A DNA stretch of 64,000 nt from Enterobacter cloacae complex sp. ECNIH7 (GTDB taxonomy: Bacteria; Pseudomonadota; Gammaproteobacteria; Enterobacterales; Enterobacteriaceae): contig NZ_CP017990.1 of NCBI RefSeq assembly GCF_002208095.1, positions 2,976,001 through 3,040,000 of the forward strand. Direction: 5' to 3'. The translations under genes and the position numbers were made by a program. Positions 9,917 through 21,556 of this stretch are shown here, one piece after another. The notes beneath the pieces are model-generated. The model saw only the letters and a program-made list of their open reading frames with translations. It was not told the DNA's origin and made no database searches. Each line of letters starts with the position of its first letter. The stretch's first letter is position 1.

Positions 9917-11392
9917 TTACTCAAACTCGTTCCAGGAGCGGCCATCGCGGGTGATCATCGCCACCGACGCGACAGGTCCCCAGGTGCCCGCCTGATACGG
10001 TTTTGGCGCATCCTGATCGGCAGCCCAGGCTTCGGTGATGGAGTCGACCCATTTCCATGCTTCTTCCACTTCATCGCGGCGCACGAACAGCGCCTGAATA
10101 CCGCGCATGGTTTCCAGCAGCAGACGCTCGTAAGCATCGGCCAGGTGCGTCTGGTTGAAAGTTTCGGAATAGCTCAGATCCAGCTTGGTGGTCTGCAGGT
10201 TGTGTTTATGATCCAGGCCCGGCACTTTGTTCAGGATCTGGATATCCACGCCCTCGTCCGGCTGCAGACGAATGGTCAGTTTATTTTGCGGCAGTTCCTG
10301 CCAGGACTCTTTGAACAGGTTCAATTCCGGGTTCTTAAAGTAGACAACCACTTCGGAACATTTGGCCGGCAGACGCTTACCGGTGCGCAGGTAGAACGGA
10401 ACACCCGCCCAGCGCCAGTCGTCGATATCCACGCGGATCGCCACGAACGTCTCGGTGTTGCTGGACTTGTTCGCGCCCTCTTCTTCCAGGTAGCCTGGCA
10501 CTTTTTTGCCTTGCGCAAACCCGGCGGTGTACTGGCCGCGAACGGTCTTCTCGCGCACGTTGGAGCGGTCGATGCGGCGCAGCGACTTCAGCACTTTCAC
10601 TTTGGCGTCGCGGATGCTGTCAGCCGTCAGGTCAGACGGAGGAGACATGGCAATCATGCACAGAATCTGCAGCAGGTGGTTCTGGATCATGTCGCGCATC
10701 TGACCGGCCTGGTCAAAGTAACCCCAGCGGCCTTCAATCCCCACCTCTTCCGCCACGGTGATTTCCACGTGGTCGATAGTGCGGTTGTCCCAGTTATTCA
10801 CAAACAGGGAGTTAGCGAAACGCAGCGCCAGCAGGTTCAGAACCGTCTCTTTACCGAGGTAGTGGTCGATACGGTAGACCTGGCATTCTTCAAAGAACTC
10901 GCCCACCTGGTCGTTGATTTCGCGCGAGGTTGCCAGCGACGTACCCAGCGGCTTCTCCATCACGACGCGCGCCGGTTTGGCGTTCAGTTTGGCTTCGCCC
11001 AGACCTTTGCAAATGGCGCCGAAGGTGCTTGGCGGCATGGCGAAATAGTTAATGGTGACACGGTTTTTCTGATCCAGCATCGCGCCTAAGCGGGTAAACG
11101 CGCTGACGTCGTTGACGTCCAGGTTGCAGAAATCGAGGCGTCCACTCAGGGTATCCCACAAACTTTCATCAATTTTTTCTTTCATGAAAGTTTCGAGCGC
11201 CTCGCGGACGACTTTGGTATAAGCGTCCTTGTCCCAGTCAGCGCGCCCGACACCCAGGATACGGGTATCCGGATGAATTTGGCCCGCTTTCTCCAGTTGA
11301 TACAGGGAAGGCAGCAATTTTCGGCGTGCAAGGTCGCCTTTCGCGCCGAAAATGACCAGGTCACATGCCTGGGCTGTTTGCGTTACCGCCAT
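9917..11392 (-). CDS. zwf: Glucose-6-phosphate 1-dehydrogenase
   Basis: A 491-residue NADP-dependent enzyme and first step of the oxidative pentose phosphate pathway. The N-terminus has the Rossmann motif [17 protein letters not shown], followed by the substrate-site motif RIDHYLGKE near residue 175 and the family block [10 protein letters not shown]. Length and start ([16 protein letters not shown]) match E. coli. It is followed by a terminator and then edd-eda, and faces away from hexR across a shared regulatory region holding a HexR-type palindrome. Confidence 0.98.
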   Translation of the reverse strand: MAVTQTAQACDLVIFGAKGDLARRKLLPSLYQLEKAGQIHPDTRILGVGRADWDKDAYTKVVREALETFMKEKIDESLWDTLSGRLDFCNLDVNDVSAFTRLGAMLDQKNRVTINYFAMPPSTFGAICKGLGEAKLNAKPARVVMEKPLGTSLATSREINDQVGEFFEECQVYRIDHYLGKETVLNLLALRFANSLFVNNWDNRTIDHVEITVAEEVGIEGRWGYFDQAGQMRDMIQNHLLQILCMIAMSPPSDLTADSIRDAKVKVLKSLRRIDRSNVREKTVRGQYTAGFAQGKKVPGYLEEEGANKSSNTETFVAIRVDIDDWRWAGVPFYLRTGKRLPAKCSEVVVYFKNPELNLFKESWQELPQNKLTIRLQPDEGVDIQILNKVPGLDHKHNLQTTKLDLSYSETFNQTHLADAYERLLLETMRGIQALFVRRDEVEEAWKWVDSITEAWAADQDAPKPYQAGTWGPVASVAMITRDGRSWNEFE

Positions 11393-11437
11393 GTCATTCT
11401 CCTCAGTTGGATCACCTGGTACTTCTGCCAGGTATCG

Positions 11438-11454
11438 TTGTAATTTTATTACAA
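11438..11454. promoter_or_regulatory. Probable HexR operator upstream of zwf
   Basis: TTGTAATTTTATTACAA is a perfect inverted repeat (7-bp arms, 3-base centre) 46 bases before the zwf start. It fits the known HexR-type motif TGTAATTNAATTACA. HexR is encoded next door, and KDPG is its known effector in related bacteria. The rest of the 356-base zwf-hexR gap is AT-rich, with a second palindrome at 11699-11722 and no gene. Confidence 0.75.
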
Positions 11455-11698
11455 TGCACTGTACTGCTTTTACGTCATTCCCGAAACCATTAGCGCTTAT
11501 CGTCGCGTGCGATACCGCGATTTTTCACCATCTGGGTGATTACGACGGCGTAATGACGCAACAACCGTCGTTTCTTTGCGCAACAGGGTCACAGCAAAAC
11601 CCGACACCGATCAAGTAATGAAAAAAAACAACAACATTATCTTGTCGATTGTTACCCTTAATGGAAGCCACAGGGGTAATATCGGCTAAATCGAATCA

Positions 11699-11722
11699 CG
11701 ATTTCATCAATTTATGAAATCG
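11699..11722. repeat. Perfect 9-bp inverted repeat upstream of hexR
   Basis: CGATTTCAT and ATGAAATCG form perfect arms around a 6-base AT-rich centre, ending 26 bases before the hexR ATG. It could be an operator or a leader hairpin. It does not match the HexR motif and I cannot assign a protein to it. Confidence 0.6.
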
Positions 11723-11748
11723 TTTACACCCATGAGCATCCTGTTAAC

Positions 11749-12618
11749 ATGAACATGCTGGAAAAAATCCAGTTTCAACTGGAACACCTTAGCAAATCCG
11801 AGCGAAAAGTGGCCGAGGTCATTCTCGCCTCTCCCGCTCAGGCGATTCATTCAAGCATCGCCGCTCTGGCACAGGAAGCGGGTGTTAGCGAACCCACGGT
11901 CAATCGCTTTTGCCGTAGCCTGGAAACGCGCGGCTTTCCTGATTTTAAACTGCATCTGGCACAAAGTCTGGCTAACGGCACCCCATATGTTAATCGTAAT
12001 GTGGATGAAGACGACAGCGTTGATGCCTATACCGCGAAAATTTTTGAATCGGCCATGGCTTCGCTTGACCACGTGCGCCAGTCTCTGGACATGAGTTCCG
12101 TGAATCGCGCGGTGGATTTGCTCACCCAGGCCAAGCGGATTGCGTTCTTTGGTCTCGGGTCGTCGGCAGCCGTGGCGCATGACGCCATGAACAAATTTTT
12201 CCGCTTTAACGTCCCGGTTATTTATTCCGATGACATTGTGCTGCAACGCATGAGCTGTATGAATTGCAGTGAAGATGACGTCGTGGTACTGATTTCGCAC
12301 ACCGGCCGCACCAAGAGTCAGGTAGAGCTGGCACAGCTGGCCCGTGAAAACGATGCCATGGTGATTGCCCTCACCACGGCAGGCACGCCGCTGGCGCGTG
12401 AGGCGACGCTGGCGATCACCCTCGACGTGCCGGAAGACACCGACATTTATATGCCGATGGTTTCCCGACTGGCGCAGCTTACCGTGATTGACGTGCTGGC
12501 AACCGGTTTTACCTTACGTCGGGGCGCAAAATTCCGGGATAACTTGAAGCGGGTCAAGGAAGCGCTGAAGGAATCGCGTTTTGATAAAGAATTGCTTATA
12601 AAGAGCGATGTTCCCTGA
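11749..12618 (+). CDS. hexR: HexR, RpiR-family regulator of central carbon metabolism
   Basis: A 289-residue regulator with an N-terminal HTH_6 (RpiR) DNA-binding domain, recognition region [14 protein letters not shown] near residues 45-58, and a C-terminal SIS sugar-phosphate domain ([18 protein letters not shown], then [12 protein letters not shown]). HexR binds KDPG and controls zwf, edd-eda and other glycolytic genes. Its position between zwf and pykA fits this role. The start [14 protein letters not shown] aligns with E. coli YebK; an internal ATG two codons on is possible. Confidence 0.96.
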   Translation: MNMLEKIQFQLEHLSKSERKVAEVILASPAQAIHSSIAALAQEAGVSEPTVNRFCRSLETRGFPDFKLHLAQSLANGTPYVNRNVDEDDSVDAYTAKIFESAMASLDHVRQSLDMSSVNRAVDLLTQAKRIAFFGLGSSAAVAHDAMNKFFRFNVPVIYSDDIVLQRMSCMNCSEDDVVVLISHTGRTKSQVELAQLARENDAMVIALTTAGTPLAREATLAITLDVPEDTDIYMPMVSRLAQLTVIDVLATGFTLRRGAKFRDNLKRVKEALKESRFDKELLIKSDVP

Positions 12619-12758
12619 TAGTTGATAACGAAGACGTAACCAATAATTACGATGTAACGATTTACGGCATTCGGTCCACTCTCCGCTGCCTTGCAGCAGA
12701 TGAAGGCCGATTCAATGTTCACGCAACACCAAAGTTGTTTCAGTCAACGGAGTATTAC

Positions 12759-14201
12759 ATGTCCAGAAGGCTTCGCAGAACCAAGATCGTAACCACCTTA
12801 GGCCCGGCCACCGATCGCGATAATAATCTTGAGAAAATTATCGCTGCCGGCGCCAACGTGGTGCGTATGAACTTCTCTCACGGTACGCCAGAAGACCATA
12901 AGTTACGTGCCGATAAAGTGCGTGAAATCGCAGCCAAACTGGGCCGCCACGTTGCTATCCTCGGCGATTTGCAGGGTCCAAAAATCCGCGTATCGACCTT
13001 TAAAGAGGGTAAGGTTTTCCTCAATATCGGCGACAAATTCCTGCTGGATGCCAACCTGGGCAAAGGCGAAGGCGATAAAGAGAAAGTCGGTATCGACTAT
13101 AAAGGCCTGCCGGCTGACGTTGTGCCAGGCGATATCCTGCTGCTCGACGACGGTCGCGTACAGCTGAAGGTGCTGGAAGTTCAGGGCATGAAAGTGTTCA
13201 CCGAAGTCACCGTCGGCGGCCCGCTCTCCAACAATAAAGGCATCAACAAACTGGGCGGCGGCCTCTCTGCAGAAGCGCTTACCGACAAAGACAAAGCGGA
13301 CATCGTCACTGCCGCGCTGATCGGCGTTGACTACCTGGCGGTCTCCTTCCCGCGCTGCGGCGAAGATCTGAACTATGCGCGTCGCCTGGCTCGTGATGCA
13401 GGCTGCGATGCTAAAATCGTCGCGAAAGTTGAACGCGCGGAAGCCGTTTGCGATCAGGATGCCATGGACGATGTGATCCTCGCATCCGACGTGGTGATGG
13501 TTGCGCGTGGAGACCTGGGCGTGGAAATTGGCGACCCTGAGCTGGTAGGGATCCAGAAAGCGCTGATTCGTCGCGCACGTCAGCTGAACCGCGCGGTGAT
13601 CACCGCCACTCAGATGATGGAATCGATGATCACCAACCCAATGCCAACCCGTGCAGAAGTTATGGACGTGGCTAACGCCGTGCTGGACGGTACCGATGCG
13701 GTGATGCTCTCTGCGGAAACCGCTGCAGGCCAGTATCCGGCAGAAACCGTGGCCGCCATGGCGCGCGTCTGCCTGGGCGCTGAAAAGATCCCAAGCATTA
13801 ACGTTTCTAAACACCGTCTGGACGTGCAGTTCGACAACGTGGAAGAAGCGATAGCGATGTCTGCGATGTACGCGGCAAACCATCTGAAGGGCGTTACCGC
13901 GATCATCACCATGACCGAATCTGGCCGCACCGCGCTGATGACCTCTCGTATCAGCTCTGGTCTGCCGATCTTCGCCATGTCCCGTCACGAACGTACGCTG
14001 AACCTGACCGCGCTGTACCGCGGCGTGACGCCGGTTCACTTCGACAGCACCAATGACGGCGTAGCTGCGGCGCACGATGCCGTAAACCTGCTGCGCGACA
14101 AAGGCTATCTGGTGTCCGGTGATATCGTCATTGTGACCCAGGGCGACGTGATGAGCACCATCGGCTCAACCAACACCACGCGCGTTATGACCGTCGAGTA
14201 A
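12759..14201 (+). CDS. pykA: Pyruvate kinase II
   Basis: A 480-residue pyruvate kinase, equal in length to E. coli PykA. It converts PEP and ADP to pyruvate and ATP. Visible motifs are [13 protein letters not shown], the active-site region AKVERAEAV, and [10 protein letters not shown] with the metal ligands. The ATG at 12759 (MSRRLRRTK) follows ACGGAG; the frame opens eight codons upstream. The 140-base gap after hexR holds a weak HexR-like half-palindrome near 12654-12667 (TGTAACGATTTACG). A strong terminator follows the stop. Confidence 0.97.
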   Translation: MSRRLRRTKIVTTLGPATDRDNNLEKIIAAGANVVRMNFSHGTPEDHKLRADKVREIAAKLGRHVAILGDLQGPKIRVSTFKEGKVFLNIGDKFLLDANLGKGEGDKEKVGIDYKGLPADVVPGDILLLDDGRVQLKVLEVQGMKVFTEVTVGGPLSNNKGINKLGGGLSAEALTDKDKADIVTAALIGVDYLAVSFPRCGEDLNYARRLARDAGCDAKIVAKVERAEAVCDQDAMDDVILASDVVMVARGDLGVEIGDPELVGIQKALIRRARQLNRAVITATQMMESMITNPMPTRAEVMDVANAVLDGTDAVMLSAETAAGQYPAETVAAMARVCLGAEKIPSINVSKHRLDVQFDNVEEAIAMSAMYAANHLKGVTAIITMTESGRTALMTSRISSGLPIFAMSRHERTLNLTALYRGVTPVHFDSTNDGVAAAHDAVNLLRDKGYLVSGDIVIVTQGDVMSTIGSTNTTRVMTVE

Positions 14202-14214
14202 TAACGTCTGTGTT

Positions 14215-14248
14215 AAAAAGCCCTCTCCAGATGGAGAGGGCTTTTTTT
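14215..14248. terminator. Bidirectional terminator pykA/lpxM
   Basis: GCCCTCTCC pairs with GGAGAGGGC around an AGAT loop, with A5 before and T7 after. The T run overlaps the lpxM stop codon (14247-14249), so the two convergent genes share the hairpin. Confidence 0.93.
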
Positions 14249-15218
14249 ATTTCCTCGGATAAAGCTCTTTACGTTTATAGGGCTCTGTTTCACCCGGTTT
14301 CCGCGTTTTAAGCAGCTTCAGTATCCACGTATACTGTTCGGCATGCGGCCCCACCAGTATCTCCACCTCTTCGTTCATTCGACGCGCGATCGTGTGGTCG
14401 TCTGCGGTCAGCAGATCATCCATCGGCGGACGAACCTCAATACTCAGGCGATGCGTTTTGCCGTCATAGATCGGGAACAGCGGGATCACGCGGGCACGAC
14501 AGACTTTCATCAGGCGGCCAATCGCGGGGAGCGTCGCTTTATAGGTCGCAAAGAAATCGACAAACTCGCTGTGCTCGGGGCCGTGGTCCTGATCCGGCAA
14601 ATAATAGCCCCAGTACCCCTGACGCACCGACTGAATGAAGGGCTTAATGCCATCGTTACGCGCATGCAAACGTCCGCCAAAACGACGGCGCACCGTATTC
14701 CAGACAAAATCGTAGATTTTATTTCCCTGGTTATGGAACATCGCCGCCATTTTCTGGCCCTGAGACGCCATCAGCATCGCCGGAATATCAACACCCCAGC
14801 CGTGGGGGACAAGGAAAATGACTTTCTCGTCGTTGCGGCGCATCTCCTCGATGATGTCCAGCCCTTTCCAGTCAACGCGATCGACGATTTTATCCGGCCC
14901 TTTCAGCGCCAGTTCAGCCATCATCGCCATTGCCTGCGGGGCGGTGGTATACATCTCATCAATGATTGCCTCGCGCTCGGCGTCGCTTTTCTCAGGAAAA
15001 CAGTAGTAAAGGTTGATCTGCGCGCGGCGGCGGGCGCTCTTGCCCAAACGCCCGGCCAGACGGCCAATTTTCCCCAGAACGGGATCGCGAACAGAGGCAG
15101 GCAGCATCGCCATCCCCGCAAAGGCGTAAACACCAAGCCAGGCGCCCCAGTTGCGCGGATGGCGGAAGGATTTTTCAAACTCAGGAATGTATTCAATATT
15201 GTTTTTTTTGGTTTCCAT
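14247..15218 (-). CDS. lpxM: Lipid A myristoyltransferase (late acyltransferase)
   Basis: A 323-residue LpxL/LpxM-family acyltransferase that adds the last secondary acyl chain, normally myristate, to Kdo2-lipid A at the inner membrane. The N-terminus has one hydrophobic anchor (residues 26-41), and the catalytic HX4D-type motif is in [12 protein letters not shown] near residue 140. [14 protein letters not shown] aligns with E. coli MsbB from the first residue. It is separated from mepM by a terminator, so it probably has its own promoter. Confidence 0.95.
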   Translation of the reverse strand: METKKNNIEYIPEFEKSFRHPRNWGAWLGVYAFAGMAMLPASVRDPVLGKIGRLAGRLGKSARRRAQINLYYCFPEKSDAEREAIIDEMYTTAPQAMAMMAELALKGPDKIVDRVDWKGLDIIEEMRRNDEKVIFLVPHGWGVDIPAMLMASQGQKMAAMFHNQGNKIYDFVWNTVRRRFGGRLHARNDGIKPFIQSVRQGYWGYYLPDQDHGPEHSEFVDFFATYKATLPAIGRLMKVCRARVIPLFPIYDGKTHRLSIEVRPPMDDLLTADDHTIARRMNEEVEILVGPHAEQYTWILKLLKTRKPGETEPYKRKELYPRK

Positions 15219-15290
15219 GCTGGATCCAGGGTCTGATGACGCAAAATTTTATTCAGATAGTGTAGCGAGGCAGTCGTCCACGCACAAAAG

Positions 15291-15323
15291 AAAAAGCCGG
15301 CGTCAGTGTGCGCCGGCTTTTTT
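15291..15323 (-). terminator. Terminator after mepM
   Basis: GCCGGCG / CGCCGGC stem with an 8-base loop, flanked by A5 and T6 runs. Read on the minus strand it ends the znuA-side mepM transcript and separates it from lpxM. Confidence 0.88.
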
Positions 15324-15339
15324 AACAAAAACAGAGGGC

Positions 15340-16659
15340 TTAGTTTAAGCTCAGCTGCGGCATCACCTCTTTCACCTGCGCCAGATAATCAGTACGATCT
15401 TTACCTGTCAGGCCTTCGGTACGCGGCAGTTTCGCCGTCAGCGGGTTCACGGCCTGTTGGTTGATCCACACTTCATAGTGCAGGTGCGGGCCGGTAGAGC
15501 GTCCGGTATTGCCGGAGATCGCGATACGGTCACCACGCTTCACCTTCTGGCCCGGTTTGACCAGCAGCTTACGCAGGTGCATGTAGCGGGTCGTATAAGT
15601 GCGGCCATGACGTACCGCGACATAATATCCGGCGGCACCGCTACGCTTGGCCACCACCACTTCACCATCTCCAACCGCCAGTACCGGCGTGCCCTGCGGC
15701 ATGGCAAAGTCAACGCCACGGTGCGGCGCGACGCGCCCGGTTACCGGGTTCAGACGACGCGGGTTAAAGTTAGAGGAGACGCGGAACTGTTTTGCCGTCG
15801 GGAAGCGCAGGAAGCCTTTTGCAAGGCCCGTACCGGTACGGTCATAGAACTTACCGTCTTCGGCACGAATCGCGTAGTAATCTTTGCCCTCGGAGCGCAG
15901 ACGTACGCCCAGCAGCTGGCTTTGCTCGCGCTTGCCGTCCAGCATTTCGCGGGACATCAGGACGGAGAACTCATCGCCCTTCTTCAGCTTGCGGAAATCC
16001 ATCTGCCACTGCATGGCTTTGATCACCGAGCTGATTTCAGCGCTGGTCAGGCCTGCATCGCGCGCGCTGGAGACAAAGCTCGCGCCCACGGTGCCTTTCA
16101 GAACGCTGTTAACCCAGTCACCCTTCTGCATTTCGCTGGTCATCTTGAAACCGTTTGCAGTGCGATCGTAGGTGCGGGTTTCGCGGCGGGACATTTCCCA
16201 GGTCAGACGCTGGAGATCGCCATCCGCCGTTAAAGTCCAGGAGAGCTGTTGTCCGATTTTCAGGTTGCGAAGATCTTTATCCGCAGCCGCCAGCTGGCTG
16301 ATATTGCCCATGTCGATGCCGTACTGGTTCAGCACGCTGCTCAGCGTATCCCCGGTAGAGACAACATATTCGTGGATACCCGCCTCGTTCTCGGTTTTAT
16401 CGTCCAGTTCATCCTGCGGGATAGCTTCATCTTCCTGAGCCGCCTGGTCGATAGGCTCACTGGCTTCAGGCAGCAAAGAACGGATTTCGCTCTTTTCAAG
16501 CTCAATGGTTTTAATGATAGGGGCAGAACTCGGGTGGTAAACATAGGGCCGCCAGACGGCGACCGCTAAGGTGAGAACTGTAAGCGACCCCAGCATAACG
16601 CGGTGGGGTCGTGGCAGATTGTTAAATGCCAGGGCGACAGAGCGGGCTATCTGTTGCAC
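15340..16659 (-). CDS. mepM: Murein DD-endopeptidase MepM
   Basis: A 439-residue envelope protein: an N-terminal hydrophobic anchor or signal (about 20-40), a LysM-type peptidoglycan-binding region (about 95-140, EYVVSTGDTLSSVLNQYG), an OapA-like middle, and a C-terminal M23 peptidase domain. Zinc-site motifs are HRGVDFAMPQGTPV and HLHYEVWINQ. It cuts D-Ala-mDAP cross-links to allow insertion of new peptidoglycan. It follows znuA by 15 bases on the same strand. Confidence 0.95.
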   Translation of the reverse strand: MQQIARSVALAFNNLPRPHRVMLGSLTVLTLAVAVWRPYVYHPSSAPIIKTIELEKSEIRSLLPEASEPIDQAAQEDEAIPQDELDDKTENEAGIHEYVVSTGDTLSSVLNQYGIDMGNISQLAAADKDLRNLKIGQQLSWTLTADGDLQRLTWEMSRRETRTYDRTANGFKMTSEMQKGDWVNSVLKGTVGASFVSSARDAGLTSAEISSVIKAMQWQMDFRKLKKGDEFSVLMSREMLDGKREQSQLLGVRLRSEGKDYYAIRAEDGKFYDRTGTGLAKGFLRFPTAKQFRVSSNFNPRRLNPVTGRVAPHRGVDFAMPQGTPVLAVGDGEVVVAKRSGAAGYYVAVRHGRTYTTRYMHLRKLLVKPGQKVKRGDRIAISGNTGRSTGPHLHYEVWINQQAVNPLTAKLPRTEGLTGKDRTDYLAQVKEVMPQLSLN

Positions 16660-16674
16660 GTATTCACTTCCTCG

Positions 16675-17619
16675 TTAATCTCCTTTCAGGCAGCTCGCAT
16701 ACTGGTTCGCCAGTTGGCTGAGGAACTGCGAATAGCTCGCTTTGCTCAACTGGATATTCGTACCTAGCGGGTCAAGGGTTCCCATGCGCACGGATGTTCC
16801 CCTGGCCACGGCTTCTACGACCGCTGGCCTGAACTGTGGCTCAGCAAAAACGCATGTCGCTTTTTGCTCAACCAACTGTGTTCTGATTTCATGTAAACGC
16901 TGCGCACCAGGCTGAATTTCAGGGTTGACGGTGAAGTGGCCCAGTGGGGTCAAACCGTAGTGTTTTTCGTAATAGCCGTAGGCGTCATGAAAAACGAAAT
17001 ACCCTTTACCTTTCAACGGTGCGAGCTCATTACCAACCTGCTTATCGGTTGCGGCTAATTGTGCCTCAAAATCCTTCAGGTTGGCGTCTAGTTTGGCTCG
17101 ACTTTGCGGCATAAGTTCCACTAATTTGTCATGGATTGCAACCGCTGAAAGCCGCGCTATCTCTGGGGATAACCAAAGATGCATGTTGTACTCGCCGTGA
17201 TGGTGATCTCCATCACCTTTTTCGCCGTCTGCGGCATGATGGTCATGTTCGTCGCCGTCGTCATCCGCCCCTTTCATGAGCAACGGTTTCACGCCGGAGA
17301 GTTCGGCAATCGCGACCTGTTTTTCGCCAGCAACCTGTTTTGCTGACTTTTGCATAAACGCTTCCATTTCAGGACCAATCCAGACAACTAAGTCCGCGTT
17401 TTGTAAGCGTTTTACATCCGACGGGCGCAGGGAATAGTCATGCTCGGATGCACCATCAGGGAGCAGAACCTGGGTTTCCGTTACCCCGTCTGCAATGGCG
17501 GACGCGATGAAACCGAGTGGTTTAAGCGAAGCGACAACCGCAGCGTTAACATCTTGTGCGGTTGTACCCCAAAGGGCAGCGGATAATGCTGCGAAAAGAA
17601 GCGTATTTTTATGTAACAT
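16675..17619 (-). CDS. znuA: ZnuA, periplasmic zinc-binding protein
   Basis: A 314-residue zinc receptor of the ZnuABC importer. The signal peptide is [20 protein letters not shown]. Likely zinc ligands are the histidine in [10 protein letters not shown] and histidines in MHLWLSPE and LGHFTVNPE, together with the family's flexible loop rich in His and Asp ([20 protein letters not shown] region). The ATG at 17619 was chosen over an open frame reaching past 17800, because that extension would cross the Zur box and the znuC start. Confidence 0.95.
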   Translation of the reverse strand: MLHKNTLLFAALSAALWGTTAQDVNAAVVASLKPLGFIASAIADGVTETQVLLPDGASEHDYSLRPSDVKRLQNADLVVWIGPEMEAFMQKSAKQVAGEKQVAIAELSGVKPLLMKGADDDGDEHDHHAADGEKGDGDHHHGEYNMHLWLSPEIARLSAVAIHDKLVELMPQSRAKLDANLKDFEAQLAATDKQVGNELAPLKGKGYFVFHDAYGYYEKHYGLTPLGHFTVNPEIQPGAQRLHEIRTQLVEQKATCVFAEPQFRPAVVEAVARGTSVRMGTLDPLGTNIQLSKASYSQFLSQLANQYASCLKGD

Positions 17620-17648
17620 AATGCGACTAATCATCGTAGTGAATGCGT

Positions 17649-17671
17649 GTAATGTGATATTATAACATTCG
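17649..17671. promoter_or_regulatory. Zur box between znuA and znuC
   Basis: The core at 17651-17669, AATGTGATATTATAACATT, is a near-perfect palindrome matching the E. coli Zur site. It sits midway between the two divergent starts, so zinc-loaded Zur would repress both directions. Confidence 0.92.
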
Positions 17672-17696
17672 TTGACTTCTTCAAGCTTAAAATGAC

Positions 17697-18452
17697 ATGA
17701 CGACATTGGTTTCTCTTGAAAATATCTCGGTCTCATTCGGCCAGCGCCGCGTCCTCTCTGACGTGTCGCTCGATCTGAAGCCCGGCAAAATTCTGACGCT
17801 GCTCGGCCCCAATGGCGCAGGCAAATCCACCCTGGTGCGCGTGGTGCTGGGTCTGGTCGCACCCGATGAAGGCGTGATTAAGCGCGAGGAAAAATTGCGT
17901 ATTGGCTATGTGCCGCAAAAACTTCATCTCGACGCCACGCTGCCGCTGACGGTCAGCCGTTTCCTGCGTCTGCGCCCCGGCACCCGTAAAGCCGATATTC
18001 TCCCGGCGCTGAAACGCGTGCAGGCGGGCCATCTTGTCGATGCGCCGCTGCAAAAACTGTCCGGCGGTGAAACTCAGCGTGTTTTACTTGCCCGCGCGCT
18101 GCTGAGCAGCCCGCAGCTGCTGGTACTGGATGAGCCGACTCAGGGTGTGGATGTGAATGGTCAGGTTGCGCTTTATGATTTGATCGACCAGCTACGTCGA
18201 GAGCTCGATTGCGCAGTGCTGATGGTCTCCCATGATCTCCATCTGGTAATGGCAAAAACCGACGAAGTGCTGTGCCTCAACCATCATATCTGCTGCTCAG
18301 GTACACCTGAAGTCGTCTCCATGCATCCGGAGTTTATCTCCATGTTCGGCCCTCGCGGCGCCGAGCAGCTTGGCATTTATCGTCATCATCATAATCATCG
18401 CCATGATTTACAGGGACGAATCGTACTGCGTCGGGGAAATGGACACTCATGA
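17697..18452 (+). CDS. znuC: ZnuC, zinc ABC transporter ATPase
   Basis: A 251-residue ABC ATPase. Walker A is GPNGAGKST near residue 37, the signature is [15 protein letters not shown] near residue 121, and Walker B is [12 protein letters not shown] near residue 142. The C-terminus is histidine-rich ([10 protein letters not shown]), a feature of enterobacterial ZnuC. It overlaps znuB by four bases. Confidence 0.96.
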   Translation: MTTLVSLENISVSFGQRRVLSDVSLDLKPGKILTLLGPNGAGKSTLVRVVLGLVAPDEGVIKREEKLRIGYVPQKLHLDATLPLTVSRFLRLRPGTRKADILPALKRVQAGHLVDAPLQKLSGGETQRVLLARALLSSPQLLVLDEPTQGVDVNGQVALYDLIDQLRRELDCAVLMVSHDLHLVMAKTDEVLCLNHHICCSGTPEVVSMHPEFISMFGPRGAEQLGIYRHHHNHRHDLQGRIVLRRGNGHS

Positions 18453-19234
18453 TTGAACTGTTACTGCCCGGCTGGCTAGCCGGGATTATGCTTGCCTGCG
18501 CCGCGGGCCCGCTCGGCTCGTTTGTGGTATGGCGCAGAATGTCTTACTTCGGTGATACCCTGGCGCATGCGTCCCTGCAGGGCGTGGCTTTTGGCCTGCT
18601 GCTGAACGTCAACCCGTTCTACGCGGTGATTGTGGTCACGCTGCTGCTGGCGGCCGGTCTGGTCTGGCTGGAGAAGCGCCCTCACCTCGCCATCGATACC
18701 CTGCTTGGCATCATGGCGCACAGTGCCCTGTCGCTGGGCCTGGTGGTGGTCAGCCTGATGTCGAACATCCGCGTGGATCTGATGGCCTACCTCTTCGGTG
18801 ACCTGCTGGCCGTGACGCCGGAGGATCTCATCGCTATAGCCATTGGCGTGCTGGTGGTGCTCGCTATTCTGTTCTGGCAGTGGCGGAATTTACTGGCCAT
18901 GACCGTCAGCCCGGACCTGGCGTTTGTCGACGGCGTGAAGCTGCAGCGCGTTAAGCTGCTGCTGATGCTGGTGACGGCGTTAACCATTGGCGTAGCGATG
19001 AAGTTTGTCGGCGCGCTGATTATTACGTCCCTGCTGATCATCCCTGCCGCTACGGCGCGTCGTTTTGCCCGTACGCCTGAGCAGATGGCCGGCGTAGCCG
19101 TGATCGTCGGGATGATTGCGGTAACGGGTGGACTCACCTTCTCGGCGTTCTATGACACGCCTGCGGGGCCGTCCGTGGTGCTGAGTGCTGCGGTGCTGTT
19201 TATCCTCAGTATGATGAAGAAGACCGCACAGTAG
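18449..19234 (+). CDS. znuB: ZnuB, zinc ABC transporter permease
   Basis: A 261-residue ABC-3 family permease with about seven or eight hydrophobic segments across the inner membrane, the same length as E. coli ZnuB. It begins [25 protein letters not shown]. It forms the channel of the ZnuABC zinc importer with ZnuC. The ATGA overlap with znuC shows translational coupling. Confidence 0.96.
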   Translation: MIELLLPGWLAGIMLACAAGPLGSFVVWRRMSYFGDTLAHASLQGVAFGLLLNVNPFYAVIVVTLLLAAGLVWLEKRPHLAIDTLLGIMAHSALSLGLVVVSLMSNIRVDLMAYLFGDLLAVTPEDLIAIAIGVLVVLAILFWQWRNLLAMTVSPDLAFVDGVKLQRVKLLLMLVTALTIGVAMKFVGALIITSLLIIPAATARRFARTPEQMAGVAVIVGMIAVTGGLTFSAFYDTPAGPSVVLSAAVLFILSMMKKTAQ

Positions 19235-19242
19235 TGGGTATG

Positions 19243-19274
19243 TCCCCGGTGGCGCTTCGCTTACCGGGGCTACA
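19243..19274. repeat. REP-like palindrome
   Basis: CCCCGGT ... TACCGGGG with a GGCGCTTCGCT-type centre, ending GCTAC, has the form of an enterobacterial REP unit. It lies between convergent znuB and ruvB, where it may stabilise or end both transcripts. Confidence 0.75.
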
Positions 19275-19286
19275 AATTATCGCTGC

Positions 19287-20300
<1,014 letters not shown>

Positions 20301-20305
20301 TTACC

Positions 20306-20920
20306 TCACAATGCAGCGCGCAGCGCTTCACGAATCAGGGTTTCACTGCTGGCGTCCGGTTTGGCAATTTTGCTCACCATACGGCTGGCCTCCTGAGGTT
20401 TATAGCCCAGCGCCACCAGCGCGGCAACCGCTTCCTGCTCGGCGTCATCATCCGTCGCAGGGCCGCCAGGAGAGGTCAGTACCAAATCGGCAGCCGGAGT
20501 GAACAGATCGCCATGCAGACCTTTAAAGCGGTCTTTCATTTCGACAATCAGGCGCTCGGCGGTTTTCTTACCAATGCCCGGGAGCTTAATCAGCGCCGCA
20601 GGATCTTCGCGCTCAACGGCATTTACAAACTGTGGTGCCGACATGCCGGACAAAATCGCCAGCGCCAGCTTCGGCCCAACGCCGTTGGTTTTAATCAGCT
20701 CGCGGAACAGGATCCGTTCCTGCTTGTTATTGAAGCCGTACAGCAGCTGGGCATCTTCACGCACCACAAACTGGGTAAAGACAATCGCCTCTTTGCCCGC
20801 GTCCGGCAGCTCGTAGAAGCAGGTCATCGGCATATGGACTTCATAGCCCACGCCACCCACTTCCAGCAGCACTAACGGGGGTTGTTTTTCAATGATGATG
20901 CCTCTGAGTCTGCCTATCAC
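20306..20920 (-). CDS. ruvA: Holliday junction DNA-binding protein RuvA
   Basis: A 204-residue protein with an N-terminal OB-fold, two helix-hairpin-helix motifs ([19 protein letters not shown] and [19 protein letters not shown], about 71-125) and a C-terminal domain that contacts RuvB. It holds the four-way junction in square form. It is the first gene of ruvAB, with a LexA box 53 bases upstream. Confidence 0.98.
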   Translation of the reverse strand: MIGRLRGIIIEKQPPLVLLEVGGVGYEVHMPMTCFYELPDAGKEAIVFTQFVVREDAQLLYGFNNKQERILFRELIKTNGVGPKLALAILSGMSAPQFVNAVEREDPAALIKLPGIGKKTAERLIVEMKDRFKGLHGDLFTPAADLVLTSPGGPATDDDAEQEAVAALVALGYKPQEASRMVSKIAKPDASSETLIREALRAAL

Positions 20921-20963
20921 GTGACGCTCCTGCGTTCTGGGAGAAATTAACTGTCGACATAAT

Positions 20964-20990
20964 AAAAAAAGGCTGGATGTTTATCCAGCC
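20964..20990 (-). promoter_or_regulatory. LexA box of ruvAB that also forms a terminator-like hairpin
   Basis: CTGGATGTTTATCCAG (20973-20988) is a CTG-N10-CAG SOS box, closely similar to the known E. coli ruvAB operator. The same bases form an 8-bp stem (GGCTGGAT / ATCCAGCC, 4-base loop) followed on the minus strand by T7, which makes a good intrinsic terminator for ruvC 11 bases upstream. Confidence 0.85.
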
Positions 20991-21000
20991 TGATTTCTCA

Positions 21001-21522
21001 TTATCGTAACCTGCCTCGCGCCAGATTGAGCCGCGACTCGCTCATTTGCATCGCATTCTGGCTGACGTGACAGTGGGTAATCGCAATAGCCAGCGCATCG
21101 GCGGCGTCGGCCTGCGGGTTCGCGGGAAGCTTCAGCAGGGTACGCACCATATGCTGTACCTGGCTTTTCTCCGCGCTACCAATCCCCACTACCGTCTGCT
21201 TGACCTGACGGGCCGCGTATTCGAATACCGGCAAATCCTGGTTCACGGCAGCGACGATGGCGACACCGCGCGCCTGACCGAGCTTTAGCGCTGAATCGGC
21301 GTTTTTCGCCATAAAGACCTGCTCGATGGCGAAATAGTCCGGCTGAAACTGGGTGATGATTTCCGACACGCCCGCATAAATGAGCTTCAGGCGCGAAGGA
21401 AGATCGTCCACTTTGGTGCGAATACAGCCGCTGCCCAGGTAGGTTAACTGGCGTCCCACCTGACGGATAACGCCATAGCCGGTGACGCGTGAGCCTGGGT
21501 CAATCCCGAGAATAATCGACAT
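21001..21522 (-). CDS. ruvC: Crossover junction endodeoxyribonuclease RuvC
   Basis: A 173-residue Holliday junction resolvase with an RNase H-like fold. Acidic catalytic residues are in [11 protein letters not shown] (first Asp), [11 protein letters not shown] (Glu) and [12 protein letters not shown] (two Asp). The ATG at 21522 was preferred to the GTG one codon upstream because it fits GGGAG spacing and the family length. It lies downstream of yebC and is separated from ruvAB by the LexA box/terminator. E. coli yebB, normally between ruvC and ruvA, is missing. Confidence 0.97.
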   Translation of the reverse strand: MSIILGIDPGSRVTGYGVIRQVGRQLTYLGSGCIRTKVDDLPSRLKLIYAGVSEIITQFQPDYFAIEQVFMAKNADSALKLGQARGVAIVAAVNQDLPVFEYAARQVKQTVVGIGSAEKSQVQHMVRTLLKLPANPQADAADALAIAITHCHVSQNAMQMSESRLNLARGRLR

Positions 21523-21556
21523 CACGCGTCTCCCGTAAAGGGTTTACAGGCTCTCA

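Noticed and set aside
12903..14075. A 390-codon minus-strand open frame opposite pykA
   Set aside because: Shadow of the strongly biased pykA gene; no start signal and no recognised family.
17620..17862. N-terminal extension of znuA
   Set aside because: It would run through the Zur box and the divergent znuC start. The signal peptide begins at the ATG at 17619.
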